Shown here one piece after another: positions 1-13,594 of a DNA stretch of 64,000 bases. Both the position numbers and the translations under genes were made by a program. The number at the start of each line of letters is the position of its first letter. Position 1 is the stretch's first letter. The DNA lies in the NCBI GenBank assembly GCA_002339015.1, contig DDJC01000002.1:84600-148599 (forward strand), in the 5' to 3' direction. The notes beneath the pieces are model-generated. The model worked only from the letters and a program-made list of their open reading frames with translations, did no database searches and was not told the origin of the DNA. This DNA is from Burkholderiales bacterium UBA1834 (GTDB taxonomy: Bacteria; Pseudomonadota; Gammaproteobacteria; Burkholderiales; Burkholderiaceae_C).

Positions 1-5068
<5,068 letters not shown>

Positions 5069-5081
5069 CACGGTCCTACAC

Positions 5082-5098
5082 GCCGGAAACAGTCCGGC
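5082..5098 (+). terminator. Possible hairpin after the tandem UvrA gene
   Basis: GCCGGA-N5-TCCGGC forms a 6-bp stem 14 bases after the UvrA stop codon. No T-run follows, so it is at best a weak or Rho-assisted terminator. Confidence 0.25.
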
Positions 5099-5161
5099 AA
5101 CACGGCGTCCCTAAGGTGCGGTTCAGTGACGCGATGTCACGGCCCACCCGAAGGATGCCCC

Positions 5162-6058
5162 TTGACTGCCCACCTCCCCAACGATCAACACGACGATCAC
5201 GACCACGCGCAGCCCCAACTGCTCCATGACCTGAACGCCATGGCACGGCATGGCGATCGCCGCCAGATGCTGCGCTGGCTGAGTGCACTCAGCGCCGTCG
5301 GCACCCTGCCCCTGATGGGCTGCGGAGGCGGTGGCAGCAACGGCACGAACCTGTACAACGACACCTCTTCGTCAACGGACAGCACCACCACGACGACCAC
5401 CTCAGGCAGTTGCTCCGTGGTGCCGGAGGAAACCGCTGGCCCCTACCCGGGCGACGGCTCCAACACCGCCAACGGCAGCGTGGCCAACGCGCTGGCCCTG
5501 AGCGGCATCGTGCGCAGCGACATCCGCACCAGCGTGGGCAGCGCCTCGGGCACGGCGGCCGGCGTGCCGCTCACGCTCACCATCACCTTGACCAACACCA
5601 ACAACAGCTGTGCAGCGCTCGAGGGCTACGCCATCTACCTGTGGCACTGCACGCGCGATGGCAAGTACTCGATGTATTCCAGCGGTGTCACCGGCGAGAA
5701 CTACCTGCGCGGCGTGCAGGCAACCGACAGCAACGGCCAGGCCACCTTCGTGACCATCTTCCCCGGGTGCTACTCCGGCCGCATGCCGCACATCCACTTC
5801 GAGGTCTACCGTGACGCCAACACGGCCACCAGCTTCTCCAACAAGCTCAAGACCTCGCAACTGGCCTTCCCCACCGCCACCTGCCAGACGATCTACAACA
5901 ACGCCAGCGGCTACAGCGCCAGCGTGAGCAACCTGGCCTCGATCAGCTTCGCTTCGGACAACGTGTTCAGCGATGGCGTGGATTTGCAGATGGTCAGCAT
6001 CAGCGGCAACGTGACCGACGGCTACGCGGCCAGCATCACGGTGTCGATCCCGGTGTGA
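5162..6058 (+). CDS. Exported intradiol ring-cleavage dioxygenase-like lipoprotein
   Basis: The 298-residue product belongs to the intradiol dioxygenase family (catechol/protocatechuate dioxygenase fold, non-haem Fe(III)). Visible signature elements are VPEETAGPYPGDG, then LWHCTRDGKYS, then FPGCYSGRMPHIHFEVY, which supplies the Tyr and the His-x-His expected as iron ligands. The N-terminus has a twin-arginine-like stretch (DRRQMLRWL) followed by a hydrophobic segment and a lipobox (LMGC) before a Gly/Ser/Thr-rich linker, so it is probably exported and lipidated. I chose the TTG at 5162 because AAGGA (5151-5155) lies 6 bases upstream; a GTG at 5126 is in frame but has no comparable site. The substrate is unknown. 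The usual aromatic-degradation genes are absent nearby. Confidence 0.85.
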   Translation: MTAHLPNDQHDDHDHAQPQLLHDLNAMARHGDRRQMLRWLSALSAVGTLPLMGCGGGGSNGTNLYNDTSSSTDSTTTTTTSGSCSVVPEETAGPYPGDGSNTANGSVANALALSGIVRSDIRTSVGSASGTAAGVPLTLTITLTNTNNSCAALEGYAIYLWHCTRDGKYSMYSSGVTGENYLRGVQATDSNGQATFVTIFPGCYSGRMPHIHFEVYRDANTATSFSNKLKTSQLAFPTATCQTIYNNASGYSASVSNLASISFASDNVFSDGVDLQMVSISGNVTDGYAASITVSIPV

Positions 6059-6135
6059 ACCCTGACCGGAAACCCGCCCGGCCTGAAGGGCCCTGACTCA
6101 ACTTCTCATGGTCGGTGACGATATGTTCGAAGACC

Positions 6136-7206
6136 ATGAGAAGCGAACGCACCTCCCAACAGGCCATCAAGGCGCGCAATGCGTCACGCTCCTTCTGGCG
6201 CCTCATGCACCAGGTGCCCCTCCTGGCCGGCATGGCCCACGTGGTCTTCATGGTGCTCTTCTTCCGGATAGGCGCGCTGTGGATGGGCTGGGTCAACGTG
6301 GGCAGCGTGGCCATGTTCGCCCTGAGCGCGCTGTGCCTGCGCCGACGACACAACAACGCAGCCATGGTGCTCATCCTGTCGGAGATCGTGCTCCATGCCG
6401 TGCTGGCCGTGCGCTTCATCGGTTGGGACAGCGGCTTTCATTACTATTTGCTCCTCGTGGCGCCCATCGTGTTCGTCAGCAGGGTCAGCGTGAAGGCCAA
6501 GACCATGATCGTCGGCGTGATGTTCGTCTGCCATCTGGCGATGGACCATTTCATGAAGATGCACGCCCCCGTGTACACGGTGCACACGCACGCGCTGTCG
6601 GTGCTGCGCTACTTCAACATCGCGGTCACCTTCCTCATGTTGTCCCTGCTGTCCGGCCAGTATTACCGGCTGGTCACCAGCGCCGAGAAGCGCCTGCGCG
6701 AGCTGGCCACCACCGATCCGCTGACGCGTCTGCTCAATCGGCGCAGCTGGCTGGAGGTGGCCGACTACGAGGTGGTCCAGCGCCAGCGGCATCAGGCGCC
6801 ACTGGCCCTTGTTCTGGCCGACATCGATCACTTCAAGGCCATCAACGACCGCCACGGCCACCTGGTGGGCGACCGCGTGCTGCAGGCTGTGAGCGATCTG
6901 CTGCGCACGGCCGTGCGCCAGCAAGACAGCGTGGCGCGCTGGGGCGGTGAGGAGTTCATGATCCTGATGCCCCAGGCCACGCTGGAAACCGCCCGCGTGG
7001 CCGCCGAGCGCCTGCGGGACAAGGTGTCCACCTTGTCCGTGGCCCTCGACGGCGCCCCGCCCCTGAGCGTGAGCATGACCTTCGGCGTGACCGTGCATCA
7101 GGCCGGTGAAACGATCGAATGCCCCGTGCGACGCGCGGACAAGGCGCTCTACGAAGGCAAGGCCTCAGGCCGCAACAAGGTGGTGGCCAGCGACGTGCCG
7201 GCCTGA
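6136..7206 (+). CDS. Membrane diguanylate cyclase (GGDEF)
   Basis: The N-terminal half has about five or six hydrophobic helices with no recognisable sensor domain. A C-terminal GGDEF domain (about residues 180-350) makes cyclic di-GMP from two GTP. The active-site motif is GGEEF (about residues 270-274). The inhibitory I-site RQQD lies exactly five residues upstream, so product inhibition is expected. The ATG at 6136 is used; an in-frame GTG at 6115 would add seven residues, and neither has a strong ribosome binding site. It stands alone, with a convergent transporter downstream, so the signal and output are not apparent. Confidence 0.93.
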   Translation: MRSERTSQQAIKARNASRSFWRLMHQVPLLAGMAHVVFMVLFFRIGALWMGWVNVGSVAMFALSALCLRRRHNNAAMVLILSEIVLHAVLAVRFIGWDSGFHYYLLLVAPIVFVSRVSVKAKTMIVGVMFVCHLAMDHFMKMHAPVYTVHTHALSVLRYFNIAVTFLMLSLLSGQYYRLVTSAEKRLRELATTDPLTRLLNRRSWLEVADYEVVQRQRHQAPLALVLADIDHFKAINDRHGHLVGDRVLQAVSDLLRTAVRQQDSVARWGGEEFMILMPQATLETARVAAERLRDKVSTLSVALDGAPPLSVSMTFGVTVHQAGETIECPVRRADKALYEGKASGRNKVVASDVPA

Positions 7207-7214
7207 GCCAGGGA

Positions 7215-8270
7215 TCACCCCGCGGACCTCGCCCCCAACACGCTGGCCCACGCTGTGAGCGTCAGCAGCGACGCGGCCGTCGTCCACATGATGATGCGTG
7301 CCACCAACCCGGTGTCTGCCCCCTCCCGCTCGGCCAGCATGGACACGTTGCTGGCCGACGGCAGGGCCGCGGCCATCGTCATCACCAGCAGGCCGGCCGG
7401 CGGCACGGCCACGCCGGTCACGGCACCGAGCCATTGGCCCCCGCCCCAGACGAGGGCCGGATGAAGGCCGAGCTTGAGCAGCGTGGGCAGCCACACGGCG
7501 GACACTGCACCATGGGCCCTGGTCGTCCGTGCATCAGGCGCGCTCCTGGCAGCGGATTCGCCCCCCTCGCTGTCGTCATCCGCCCCCCGATGCGCGGCCA
7601 TCGCACGCGCCAGCTGTGATCGCGCCAGCATGGCGCCGAGGGTGAAGAGCGCGACCGGTGTGGCCGACTGGGCCAGCAAGCGCAGCACGTCGTCCACGGG
7701 CAGCGGCAGGCTCAGGCGCAGTTCCGCCGCCGCCATGCCCAGCCCCATGGACCACAACAAGGGATTGCGCAACGCCCCCTTCAGCGAGCTCTGGATGGCA
7801 CGACGCTCTTCGCTGGCCTGATGGCGGTCCGAATGCGCCCAGGCCAGGCACAGCGAGCTGAGCAAGAGCACATCCACCAGCACCGTGGCCGCCACGGGTC
7901 CCACGGCCTGGGGCCCGAGCAGGCCCGTCAGCAAGGGCAGGCCCAGGAAGCCCGTGTTCGGGAAAACGGTTGCCAGCGCGGCCAGGCCGCCATCACGGCG
8001 CGACAGGCCCTGCCGTGCGGCCCATGTCAACGCCAGGGCCGTGATCACGCTGCCGGCCATGCCATAGACCAGCAGCAGGCCCAGCAAGCCGGTCTGGTGC
8101 AGGGCCCCGCTGGCCGCCAGACGAAACACCATGGCCGAGAGACCGAAATACAGCACGAAGCTGTTCATCGCGCCGATGCCCACCAGGGGCAGCACGCCGG
8201 TCCGGGCTGCACCCCAGCCCATCAGCACGAGCGCAAAGAACGGCAGGAACAACAGCAGCAGATCGATCAT
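7215..8270 (-). CDS. AEC family transporter (auxin efflux carrier-like permease)
   Basis: This 351-residue protein is almost entirely hydrophobic, with about ten predicted membrane helices in two groups and a hydrophilic central loop (roughly residues 220-250, rich in charged residues). It begins MIDLLLLFLPFFALVLMGWG, typical of the bacterial AEC/YwkB-like permeases that move organic anions such as malate or malonate across the inner membrane. The substrate cannot be deduced. It converges with the diguanylate cyclase (8-base gap). It lies 26 bases after the small periplasmic protein gene on the same strand, so the two may be co-transcribed. Confidence 0.9.
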   Translation of the reverse strand: MIDLLLLFLPFFALVLMGWGAARTGVLPLVGIGAMNSFVLYFGLSAMVFRLAASGALHQTGLLGLLLVYGMAGSVITALALTWAARQGLSRRDGGLAALATVFPNTGFLGLPLLTGLLGPQAVGPVAATVLVDVLLLSSLCLAWAHSDRHQASEERRAIQSSLKGALRNPLLWSMGLGMAAAELRLSLPLPVDDVLRLLAQSATPVALFTLGAMLARSQLARAMAAHRGADDDSEGGESAARSAPDARTTRAHGAVSAVWLPTLLKLGLHPALVWGGGQWLGAVTGVAVPPAGLLVMTMAAALPSASNVSMLAEREGADTGLVARIIMWTTAASLLTLTAWASVLGARSAG

Positions 8271-8296
8271 CCGCGCATTGTCCTATCCGTGACTGA

Positions 8297-8758
8297 TCAG
8301 GGCGCCTTCTGCTTCTTTTCTTTCTCGAATTGCTGCTCCACGCGGGCCTTGGCGCGGTTCTGAACAGCGTAACGCTCGATGAAGCTCACTTCGTCCATCA
8401 GCTGGGCTGCCCGCTCGGTGCAGGCGCTCAGCCGCTTGGCCTGCTCGGCCTTGGGCAGCTTGGCCCAACGCTGCTCGGCCTGCGCCAGCAGTTGATCGGC
8501 CTCGGCCTTGCGCAGGCCCTGCTTGTAGGCCACGCCGATGAAGACAAAGCTGTTCTCGGTGTCGGCCAGGATGGCCTTGTCACGCGATTCGGTCTTGGGC
8601 TGGGCCAGGCGTGCCACGACCTCGGCCTTGTAGGCCGCGGAGCACTCCGCCGCCTCGACAAAGAAGGGGGATGGTTCGGCGTCGGCCGCCGGGGCCTGGG
8701 CCATCACAGCGCCGGCCCACAGCAGCATGCAGGGAAGGAACGGTCGGATTGAAGGCAT
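8297..8758 (-). CDS. Hypothetical periplasmic helical protein
   Basis: This 153-residue protein has a clear N-terminal signal peptide (hydrophobic core LPCMLLWAGAVMA, likely cleavage after AQA) and a mature part dominated by charged helices, ending in a Lys/Glu-rich tail. Two cysteines (in AAECSAAY and LSACTER) could form a disulfide in the periplasm. I do not recognise a named domain. The start at 8758 is the only good ATG before the signal peptide. It lies upstream of, and on the same strand as, the AEC transporter gene. Confidence 0.75.
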   Translation of the reverse strand: MPSIRPFLPCMLLWAGAVMAQAPAADAEPSPFFVEAAECSAAYKAEVVARLAQPKTESRDKAILADTENSFVFIGVAYKQGLRKAEADQLLAQAEQRWAKLPKAEQAKRLSACTERAAQLMDEVSFIERYAVQNRAKARVEQQFEKEKKQKAP

Positions 8759-8875
8759 GGATCAAGTGAGGTTGACGCCGCGGACGAGGTCACGGCTGTT
8801 CACCACTCTGTCATAACGCCCGCCATGGCGTGAAGGTTGACCCGAACAACCCCAGGACGGGCCCGATCAAGCGTC

Positions 8876-9490
8876 TCAGCGCAGGCGCTGACGCCGGCGC
8901 CACAAACGCCATCCCAGCAGCACCGCCAGGATCACCGCATAGACCAGCACCTCGGCCACATCGTTCTTGCCCAATTTCTTCCAGTAGAAGTGCAGCAACC
9001 CCAGCAGGGCGACCCCATAGACCAGCCGGTGCAGCGCCTGCCAGCGCTTGCCCCCCAGGACCTTGATCGCGCGGTTGAAGGAGGTCAGCGCCAGCGGCGT
9101 CATCAGGATCAGGGCCAGCACCCCCACCAGGATGAAGTTGCGCTTGAGCACATCACGCACGATCTCATCCAGCACCAGCCCCTTGTCCAGCCAGGCATAG
9201 CTCAGGAAGTGCAGCAACCCGTAGAGGAAGGCCGTCACGCCCAACGCGCGCCGGTGACGCAGCAGGCCAGGCAGGCCGAAGACATCTCGCATTGGCGAGA
9301 TCGCCAGCGTCAGCCAGAGCCAGCGGATCGTCCAGATCCCCGTGACATGGATCAGGGCCTCGGCCGGATTGGCCCCCAACTGATCCGTGGCCGCGCGCAG
9401 GAAAAGCCAGACCAGCGGACAGGCGCACAACAGCCACACCAGCGGCTTGGCCCAAGGCTTGAGCAGGGCTCGGTTGACGGCCTCGCGCAT
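8876..9490 (-). CDS. msrQ: MsrQ, haem-binding membrane subunit of periplasmic Met-sulfoxide reductase
   Basis: This 204-residue, six-helix protein belongs to the ferric reductase-like transmembrane family. MsrQ passes electrons from the quinone pool or flavin to MsrP. Histidines in membrane segments (GLLHFLSYAW, LHRLVYG, LLHFYW) are the expected haem ligands. The ATG at 9490 shares its A with the msrP stop codon (TGATG), so translation is coupled to msrP and the upstream in-frame extension is not the real start. It is followed on the same strand by the small periplasmic protein gene after about 117 bases. Confidence 0.93.
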   Translation of the reverse strand: MREAVNRALLKPWAKPLVWLLCACPLVWLFLRAATDQLGANPAEALIHVTGIWTIRWLWLTLAISPMRDVFGLPGLLRHRRALGVTAFLYGLLHFLSYAWLDKGLVLDEIVRDVLKRNFILVGVLALILMTPLALTSFNRAIKVLGGKRWQALHRLVYGVALLGLLHFYWKKLGKNDVAEVLVYAVILAVLLGWRLWRRRQRLR

Positions 9491-10527
9491 CAATAGAACT
9501 TCTTGAGGTCCATGCCGGCGTACATCTGGCCGACCTGGGCCCCGTAACCATTGAACATCAGCGTGGTCTTGCGCGGCGAGAACAGGCCGCCCTCGCCGAT
9601 GCGGCGCTCGGTGGCCTGGCTCCAACGCGGATGGTCCACCTGCGGGTTCACGTTGGAGTAGAAGCCGTACTCCTGCCGATTGGCCTTGGTCCAGGAGGAC
9701 ACCGGCTCCTTCTCGACCAGGCGGATCCTGACGATGGACTTGGCGCTCTTGAAGCCGTACTTCCAGGGCACGACCAGTCGCAGCGGCGCCCCGTTCTGGT
9801 TGGGCAGCACTTCGCCGTACAGGCCGAAGGCCATCAGGGTCAGTGGGTGCATGGCCTCGTCGATGCGCAGGCCTTCGACGTAGGGCCAGTCAAGCACACT
9901 GGAACGCACGCCGGGCATCTGCTTGGGGTCGGCCAGCGAGACCAGTTCAACGTACTTGGCCTTTCCCGTCGGCTGAGCCTTGTTGATGATGTGAGAGAGC
10001 GAATAGCCCACCCAAGGGATCACCATGGACCAGCCCTCCACGCAGCGCAGGCGATAGATGCGCTCCTCCATGGCACTGAGCTTCAGCAGCTCTTCCAGCC
10101 CGAGGGTGATGGGCTTGGCCACTTCGCCCTCGATGCGCAAGGTCCAGGGTTTGGTCTTGAGCGTGTGCGCGTTCTCGGCCGGGTCGTCCTTGCCGGTGCC
10201 GAACTCGTAGAAGTTGTTGTAGCTGGTGATGTCTTCAAACGGCGTGAGCTTGTCCATCACATAGGCGCCAGGCACGGCGCTTTTGGCACCAGGCAAGGCC
10301 GGCCGCTTGCCCGGCGGCTTGGGCATGCCGGCGCCCTGGGCTGGCGCAGCATCAGCCAGCCTGGCCAGGCCCATCAAGCCCGATGAGGCCACTGCGCCCA
10401 GGCCGGCCTGCCTCATCCACTGGCGACGGCCTTCGTAAACCTGCTGCGGGGTGATCTCGCTGGACACGGGGTGAACCATGCCGCTGTCGGGGTGCAAGAG
10501 ACTGTGGGAAGTGCGAATGTGAGACAT
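9490..10527 (-). CDS. msrP: MsrP, periplasmic methionine-sulfoxide reductase catalytic subunit
   Basis: This 345-residue molybdopterin oxidoreductase reduces oxidised methionine in envelope proteins. A Tat signal is visible (GRRQWMRQAG, then a hydrophobic stretch to DAAPAQG). The conserved sequence YRLRCVEGWSMVIPW contains the molybdenum-ligand cysteine. The C-terminal half has the typical sulfite-oxidase-like fold region (WKYGFKSAKSIVRI). The ATG at 10527 has GGAG 6-9 bases upstream. The frame stays open far upstream, but that part is low-complexity and lacks homology, so I reject it. It forms an operon with msrQ through a one-base overlap. Confidence 0.95.
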   Translation of the reverse strand: MSHIRTSHSLLHPDSGMVHPVSSEITPQQVYEGRRQWMRQAGLGAVASSGLMGLARLADAAPAQGAGMPKPPGKRPALPGAKSAVPGAYVMDKLTPFEDITSYNNFYEFGTGKDDPAENAHTLKTKPWTLRIEGEVAKPITLGLEELLKLSAMEERIYRLRCVEGWSMVIPWVGYSLSHIINKAQPTGKAKYVELVSLADPKQMPGVRSSVLDWPYVEGLRIDEAMHPLTLMAFGLYGEVLPNQNGAPLRLVVPWKYGFKSAKSIVRIRLVEKEPVSSWTKANRQEYGFYSNVNPQVDHPRWSQATERRIGEGGLFSPRKTTLMFNGYGAQVGQMYAGMDLKKFY

Positions 10528-10787
10528 GCAAGGCTCCGTGATAGCAAGCGCCGCTGATATGTCGCCTGGCAGGCCCGAAACATTACACCGAGCCCATGGG
10601 CCCACTCGCCACCGGCTTGATGGCCCCCGGTTCGGAAGGGGCATCCCCCAATCCCGGAAATCCCAGGGCATGGCTCGGTGGGGAACGTCTGGTTGTTTCG
10701 CCCCAAGCTGGCGAAGCTGGTGTAGGCCTGAGGTGAGTGCCCAAGGCACCCACGCCAGCCCCTTCACACAACCCGGGGCGGAGTCGC

Positions 10788-13433
10788 TCAGGCCGCCTTC
10801 TTGGCCGCGGCTTTTTTGGCCGCCGTCTTGGCAGGCGCCTTGGCCGCGCGCGGCTCGAACTCGAAGCCCACCTTGCCCGCCTTGGCATCCCAGCTCAGGA
10901 AGGCCTTGAACTTGCGGCGCGTCTTGTTCGACACGAAGCCATCGAGCAGGTCGGTCTTGCCGGTGGCCAGCAGCTTGGTCATCTGCTCGGGCGCGATCGG
11001 CTGCTGCAGAATGATCTTGCCGCTCTTGAAGTTGCAGCTGCCCTGGCCCACGGCGTTTTCGCAGACGTAGTTGGCGCCGTACTCGAAGACCTTGCCGCCG
11101 CACTTCAGGCAGGTACCCAGCGAGGTCTGGTCGCTGAAGTCGACGGCCTCGCCGGATTCTTCATCCTTCTTGGCGTCTTCGCCGAAGTCGAACTCCATCT
11201 TCCAGTTGTTTGCTTCGTCATCTCGCACCAGGCGCAGCTCGGCCGTGAAGGGCCAGCCCGCCTTGGAGCGGAAGCCCTCCAGTGGGCCCACCTTGTGCTC
11301 GCGCAGCAGCTGCTCCACCTCGGGCAGCTCGAAACTGCGGCCAGCCGGGATCTTGGTCATCGAGAAACCGCAGCCCGTGCCTTCGTCGGCACCGCCGTGG
11401 TGGCCGGTGCAGGTGAAGCGGCGGTAGTTCTCCTTGACCACGCCGCCGCAGTTGGGGCACGGCGTGCTCAGGGTGGCGTAATCACCGGGGATGGTGTCAC
11501 GGTCGTATTCCTTGGCCTTTTGCACCACGCGCTGCGTCATCGCGGCGATCTCGGCCATGAAGGCCTCGCGGCTGAGCTGGCCCTTTTCCATCTCCGAGAG
11601 CTTGTACTCCCAGTTGCCGGTCAGCTCGGGCTTGGTCAGGTCTTCCACGCCCAGGCCGCGCAGCAGCGTCATCAGCTGGAAGGCCTTGGCCGTGGGGATC
11701 AGCTCGCGGCCCTCACGGTACATGTACTTCTCGAGGATCAGGCCTTCGATGATGGCCGCGCGCGTGGCTGGCGTGCCCAGGCCCTTCTCCTGCATGGCCG
11801 CCTTGAGCTCTTCGTCGTCCACCAGCTTGCCGGCGCCTTCCATGGCGCTCAGCAGCGTGGCTTCGGAGTATCGGGCAGGCGGCTTGGTCTTGAGCGCGCT
11901 GACCGTGATGTCCTCATTGAGCACCTGCTCGCCCGGCTGCACGGCCACCAGGTTGGTGTCGCCGTCCTCGCCCTGGGCTTCCTTGCCGTACACCGCCATC
12001 CAGCCCGGCTTGACCAGCACCTTGCCATTGGTCTGGAAGTGATGCTCGGTGCCATTGACAGGCACCTTGGTGATGCGGGTGGTGACCATGAACTCGGCCG
12101 AGGGGTAGAACACCGCCAGGAAGCGCTTGACGACCATGTCATACAGCTTGGCCTCGGCCTCGGTCAGGCTGCTGGGCGCCTGCAGCGTGGGGATGATGGC
12201 GAAGTGATCCGACACCTTGGCGTTGTCGAACACGCGCTTGGTGGGCTTGATGTAGCCCTCCTTGAGCGCCTTGGCCGCGTGCGGGCCCAGCTCGCGCAGC
12301 GGGCCGGGCAGGTGGCCTTCAGCGATCATGCCGACCGTCTGCTGCACCACGCCCAAATAATCTTCAGGCAGCGCGCGCGAATCGGTCCGCGGGTACGTCA
12401 GGGCCTTGTGTTTTTCATACAGGGCCTGGGCCAGGCCCAGCGTGGTCTTGGCGGAAAAGCCGAAGCGCGAGTTGGCCTCGCGCTGCAGCGTCGTCAGGTC
12501 GTACAGCAGCGGGCTGGCCTGCGTGCTGGGCTTGGCTTCTTCCGTGACGGTACCGGCCTTGTTGCGCACCGCATCGGCGATGGCCTGGGCCTCGGCCTCG
12601 CTCCAGACGCGATCGGCCTTGAACTCGGCTTCGGCCGAGCCTTCGGGCGCGCTCTTGTCCTTCTTGAAGTTCGGGTTGAACCACTTGCCGTCGTAGCTGC
12701 CGGCATCGGCGCCGAACGTACCCTTGATCTCCCAGTAATCACGGAAGATGTGCTTGCGGATCTTCTCTTCGCGCTCGACCACGATGGACAGCGTCGGTGT
12801 CTGCACGCGGCCCACGGTGGTCAGGAAGAAGCCGCCATCGCGCGAGTTGAAGGCCGTCATCGCGCGCGTGCCATTGATGCCCACCAGCCAGTCGGCCTCG
12901 GAGCGGCAGCGCGCCGCATCGGCCAGGGGCAGCATCTGCTCGTCGCTGCGCAGCCTGTCGAAGCCTTCGCGGATGGCCTGCGGCGTCATGCTCTGCAGCC
13001 ACAGGCGCTTGACCGTCTTGCCCAGGCCCTTGGCGCGCGTGGTGGCCGTGCTGTCCTGCGCGTACTGCGCGATCAGGCGGAAGATCAGCTCACCCTCGCG
13101 GCCCGCGTCACAGGCGTTGATCAGCGTGTCCACGTCCTTGCGCTTGATCAGCTTGACCAGGGCGTTGAGCCGGCCCTTGCTCTTGTCGATCGGATTGAGA
13201 TCGAAGTGCGGCGGGATCACGGGCAGGTGCGTGAAGCTCCACTTGCCGCGTTTGACGTCGAACTCCTCCGGGGCCTTGATCTCGACCAGGTGGCCCACGG
13301 CGGAGCTCACCACGTAGTGCTCGCTTTCGAAGTATTCGTCGTGCTTCTCGAACTTGCCGTCCACCGGGGTCAGCGCACGGACGATGTCCTGCGCAACGGA
13401 TGGTTTCTCGGCGATGACCAGGGCTTTGCTCAT
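10788..13433 (-). CDS. topB: DNA topoisomerase III
   Basis: This 881-residue type IA topoisomerase relaxes and decatenates DNA through a transient 5'-phosphotyrosine. The N-terminal Toprim domain (KALVIAEKPSVAQ, and the acidic DAGREGELIFR) and the catalytic region (LTYPRTDSRALP, with the active-site Tyr) are present. Two C-terminal zinc ribbons (CPNCGG...C, CLKCGG...C) are followed by a Lys/Ala-rich tail. The ATG at 13433 begins the conserved MSKALVIAEKP. Farther upstream the frame is open only through the alternating tract at 13505-13565, so that extension is rejected. The gene diverges from the SET-domain gene. Confidence 0.96.
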   Translation of the reverse strand: MSKALVIAEKPSVAQDIVRALTPVDGKFEKHDEYFESEHYVVSSAVGHLVEIKAPEEFDVKRGKWSFTHLPVIPPHFDLNPIDKSKGRLNALVKLIKRKDVDTLINACDAGREGELIFRLIAQYAQDSTATTRAKGLGKTVKRLWLQSMTPQAIREGFDRLRSDEQMLPLADAARCRSEADWLVGINGTRAMTAFNSRDGGFFLTTVGRVQTPTLSIVVEREEKIRKHIFRDYWEIKGTFGADAGSYDGKWFNPNFKKDKSAPEGSAEAEFKADRVWSEAEAQAIADAVRNKAGTVTEEAKPSTQASPLLYDLTTLQREANSRFGFSAKTTLGLAQALYEKHKALTYPRTDSRALPEDYLGVVQQTVGMIAEGHLPGPLRELGPHAAKALKEGYIKPTKRVFDNAKVSDHFAIIPTLQAPSSLTEAEAKLYDMVVKRFLAVFYPSAEFMVTTRITKVPVNGTEHHFQTNGKVLVKPGWMAVYGKEAQGEDGDTNLVAVQPGEQVLNEDITVSALKTKPPARYSEATLLSAMEGAGKLVDDEELKAAMQEKGLGTPATRAAIIEGLILEKYMYREGRELIPTAKAFQLMTLLRGLGVEDLTKPELTGNWEYKLSEMEKGQLSREAFMAEIAAMTQRVVQKAKEYDRDTIPGDYATLSTPCPNCGGVVKENYRRFTCTGHHGGADEGTGCGFSMTKIPAGRSFELPEVEQLLREHKVGPLEGFRSKAGWPFTAELRLVRDDEANNWKMEFDFGEDAKKDEESGEAVDFSDQTSLGTCLKCGGKVFEYGANYVCENAVGQGSCNFKSGKIILQQPIAPEQMTKLLATGKTDLLDGFVSNKTRRKFKAFLSWDAKAGKVGFEFEPRAAKAPAKTAAKKAAAKKAA

Positions 13434-13504
13434 GGGCGTGTTTATAGCGTCTATGCCGGCCTCCGCATGGCCGGTGGGAAATACGTTCTTACAATCAGGG
13501 CTCT

Positions 13505-13565
13505 CGCGCATGCGTGTGTGCATGTATACGCGTACGTACACATGCGCACACACGCACACGCGCGC
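13505..13565. repeat. 61-base perfect alternating pyrimidine-purine tract (Z-DNA candidate)
   Basis: Every base from 13505 to 13565 alternates pyrimidine-purine (CG, CA, TG and TA steps). Inside it an imperfect inverted repeat pairs 13512-13525 with 13540-13555 (two-base bulge, 14-base loop). It lies in the 143-base space between the divergent topB (start 13433) and SET-domain gene (start 13577 or 13595). Such tracts flip to left-handed Z-DNA, or extrude hairpins, under negative supercoiling. Confidence 0.85.
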
Positions 13566-13594
13566 CCACCAATTCAATGTACCCAATCTTGCCC

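Noticed and set aside
10528..11103. Upstream in-frame extension of msrP
   Set aside because: It overlaps the end of topB, is low-complexity, and would place the Tat signal in the middle of a protein.
13434..13586. N-terminal extension of topB through the alternating tract
   Set aside because: It would translate the repeat into Cys/Val/His/Arg runs. The family start MSKALVIAEKP is at 13433.
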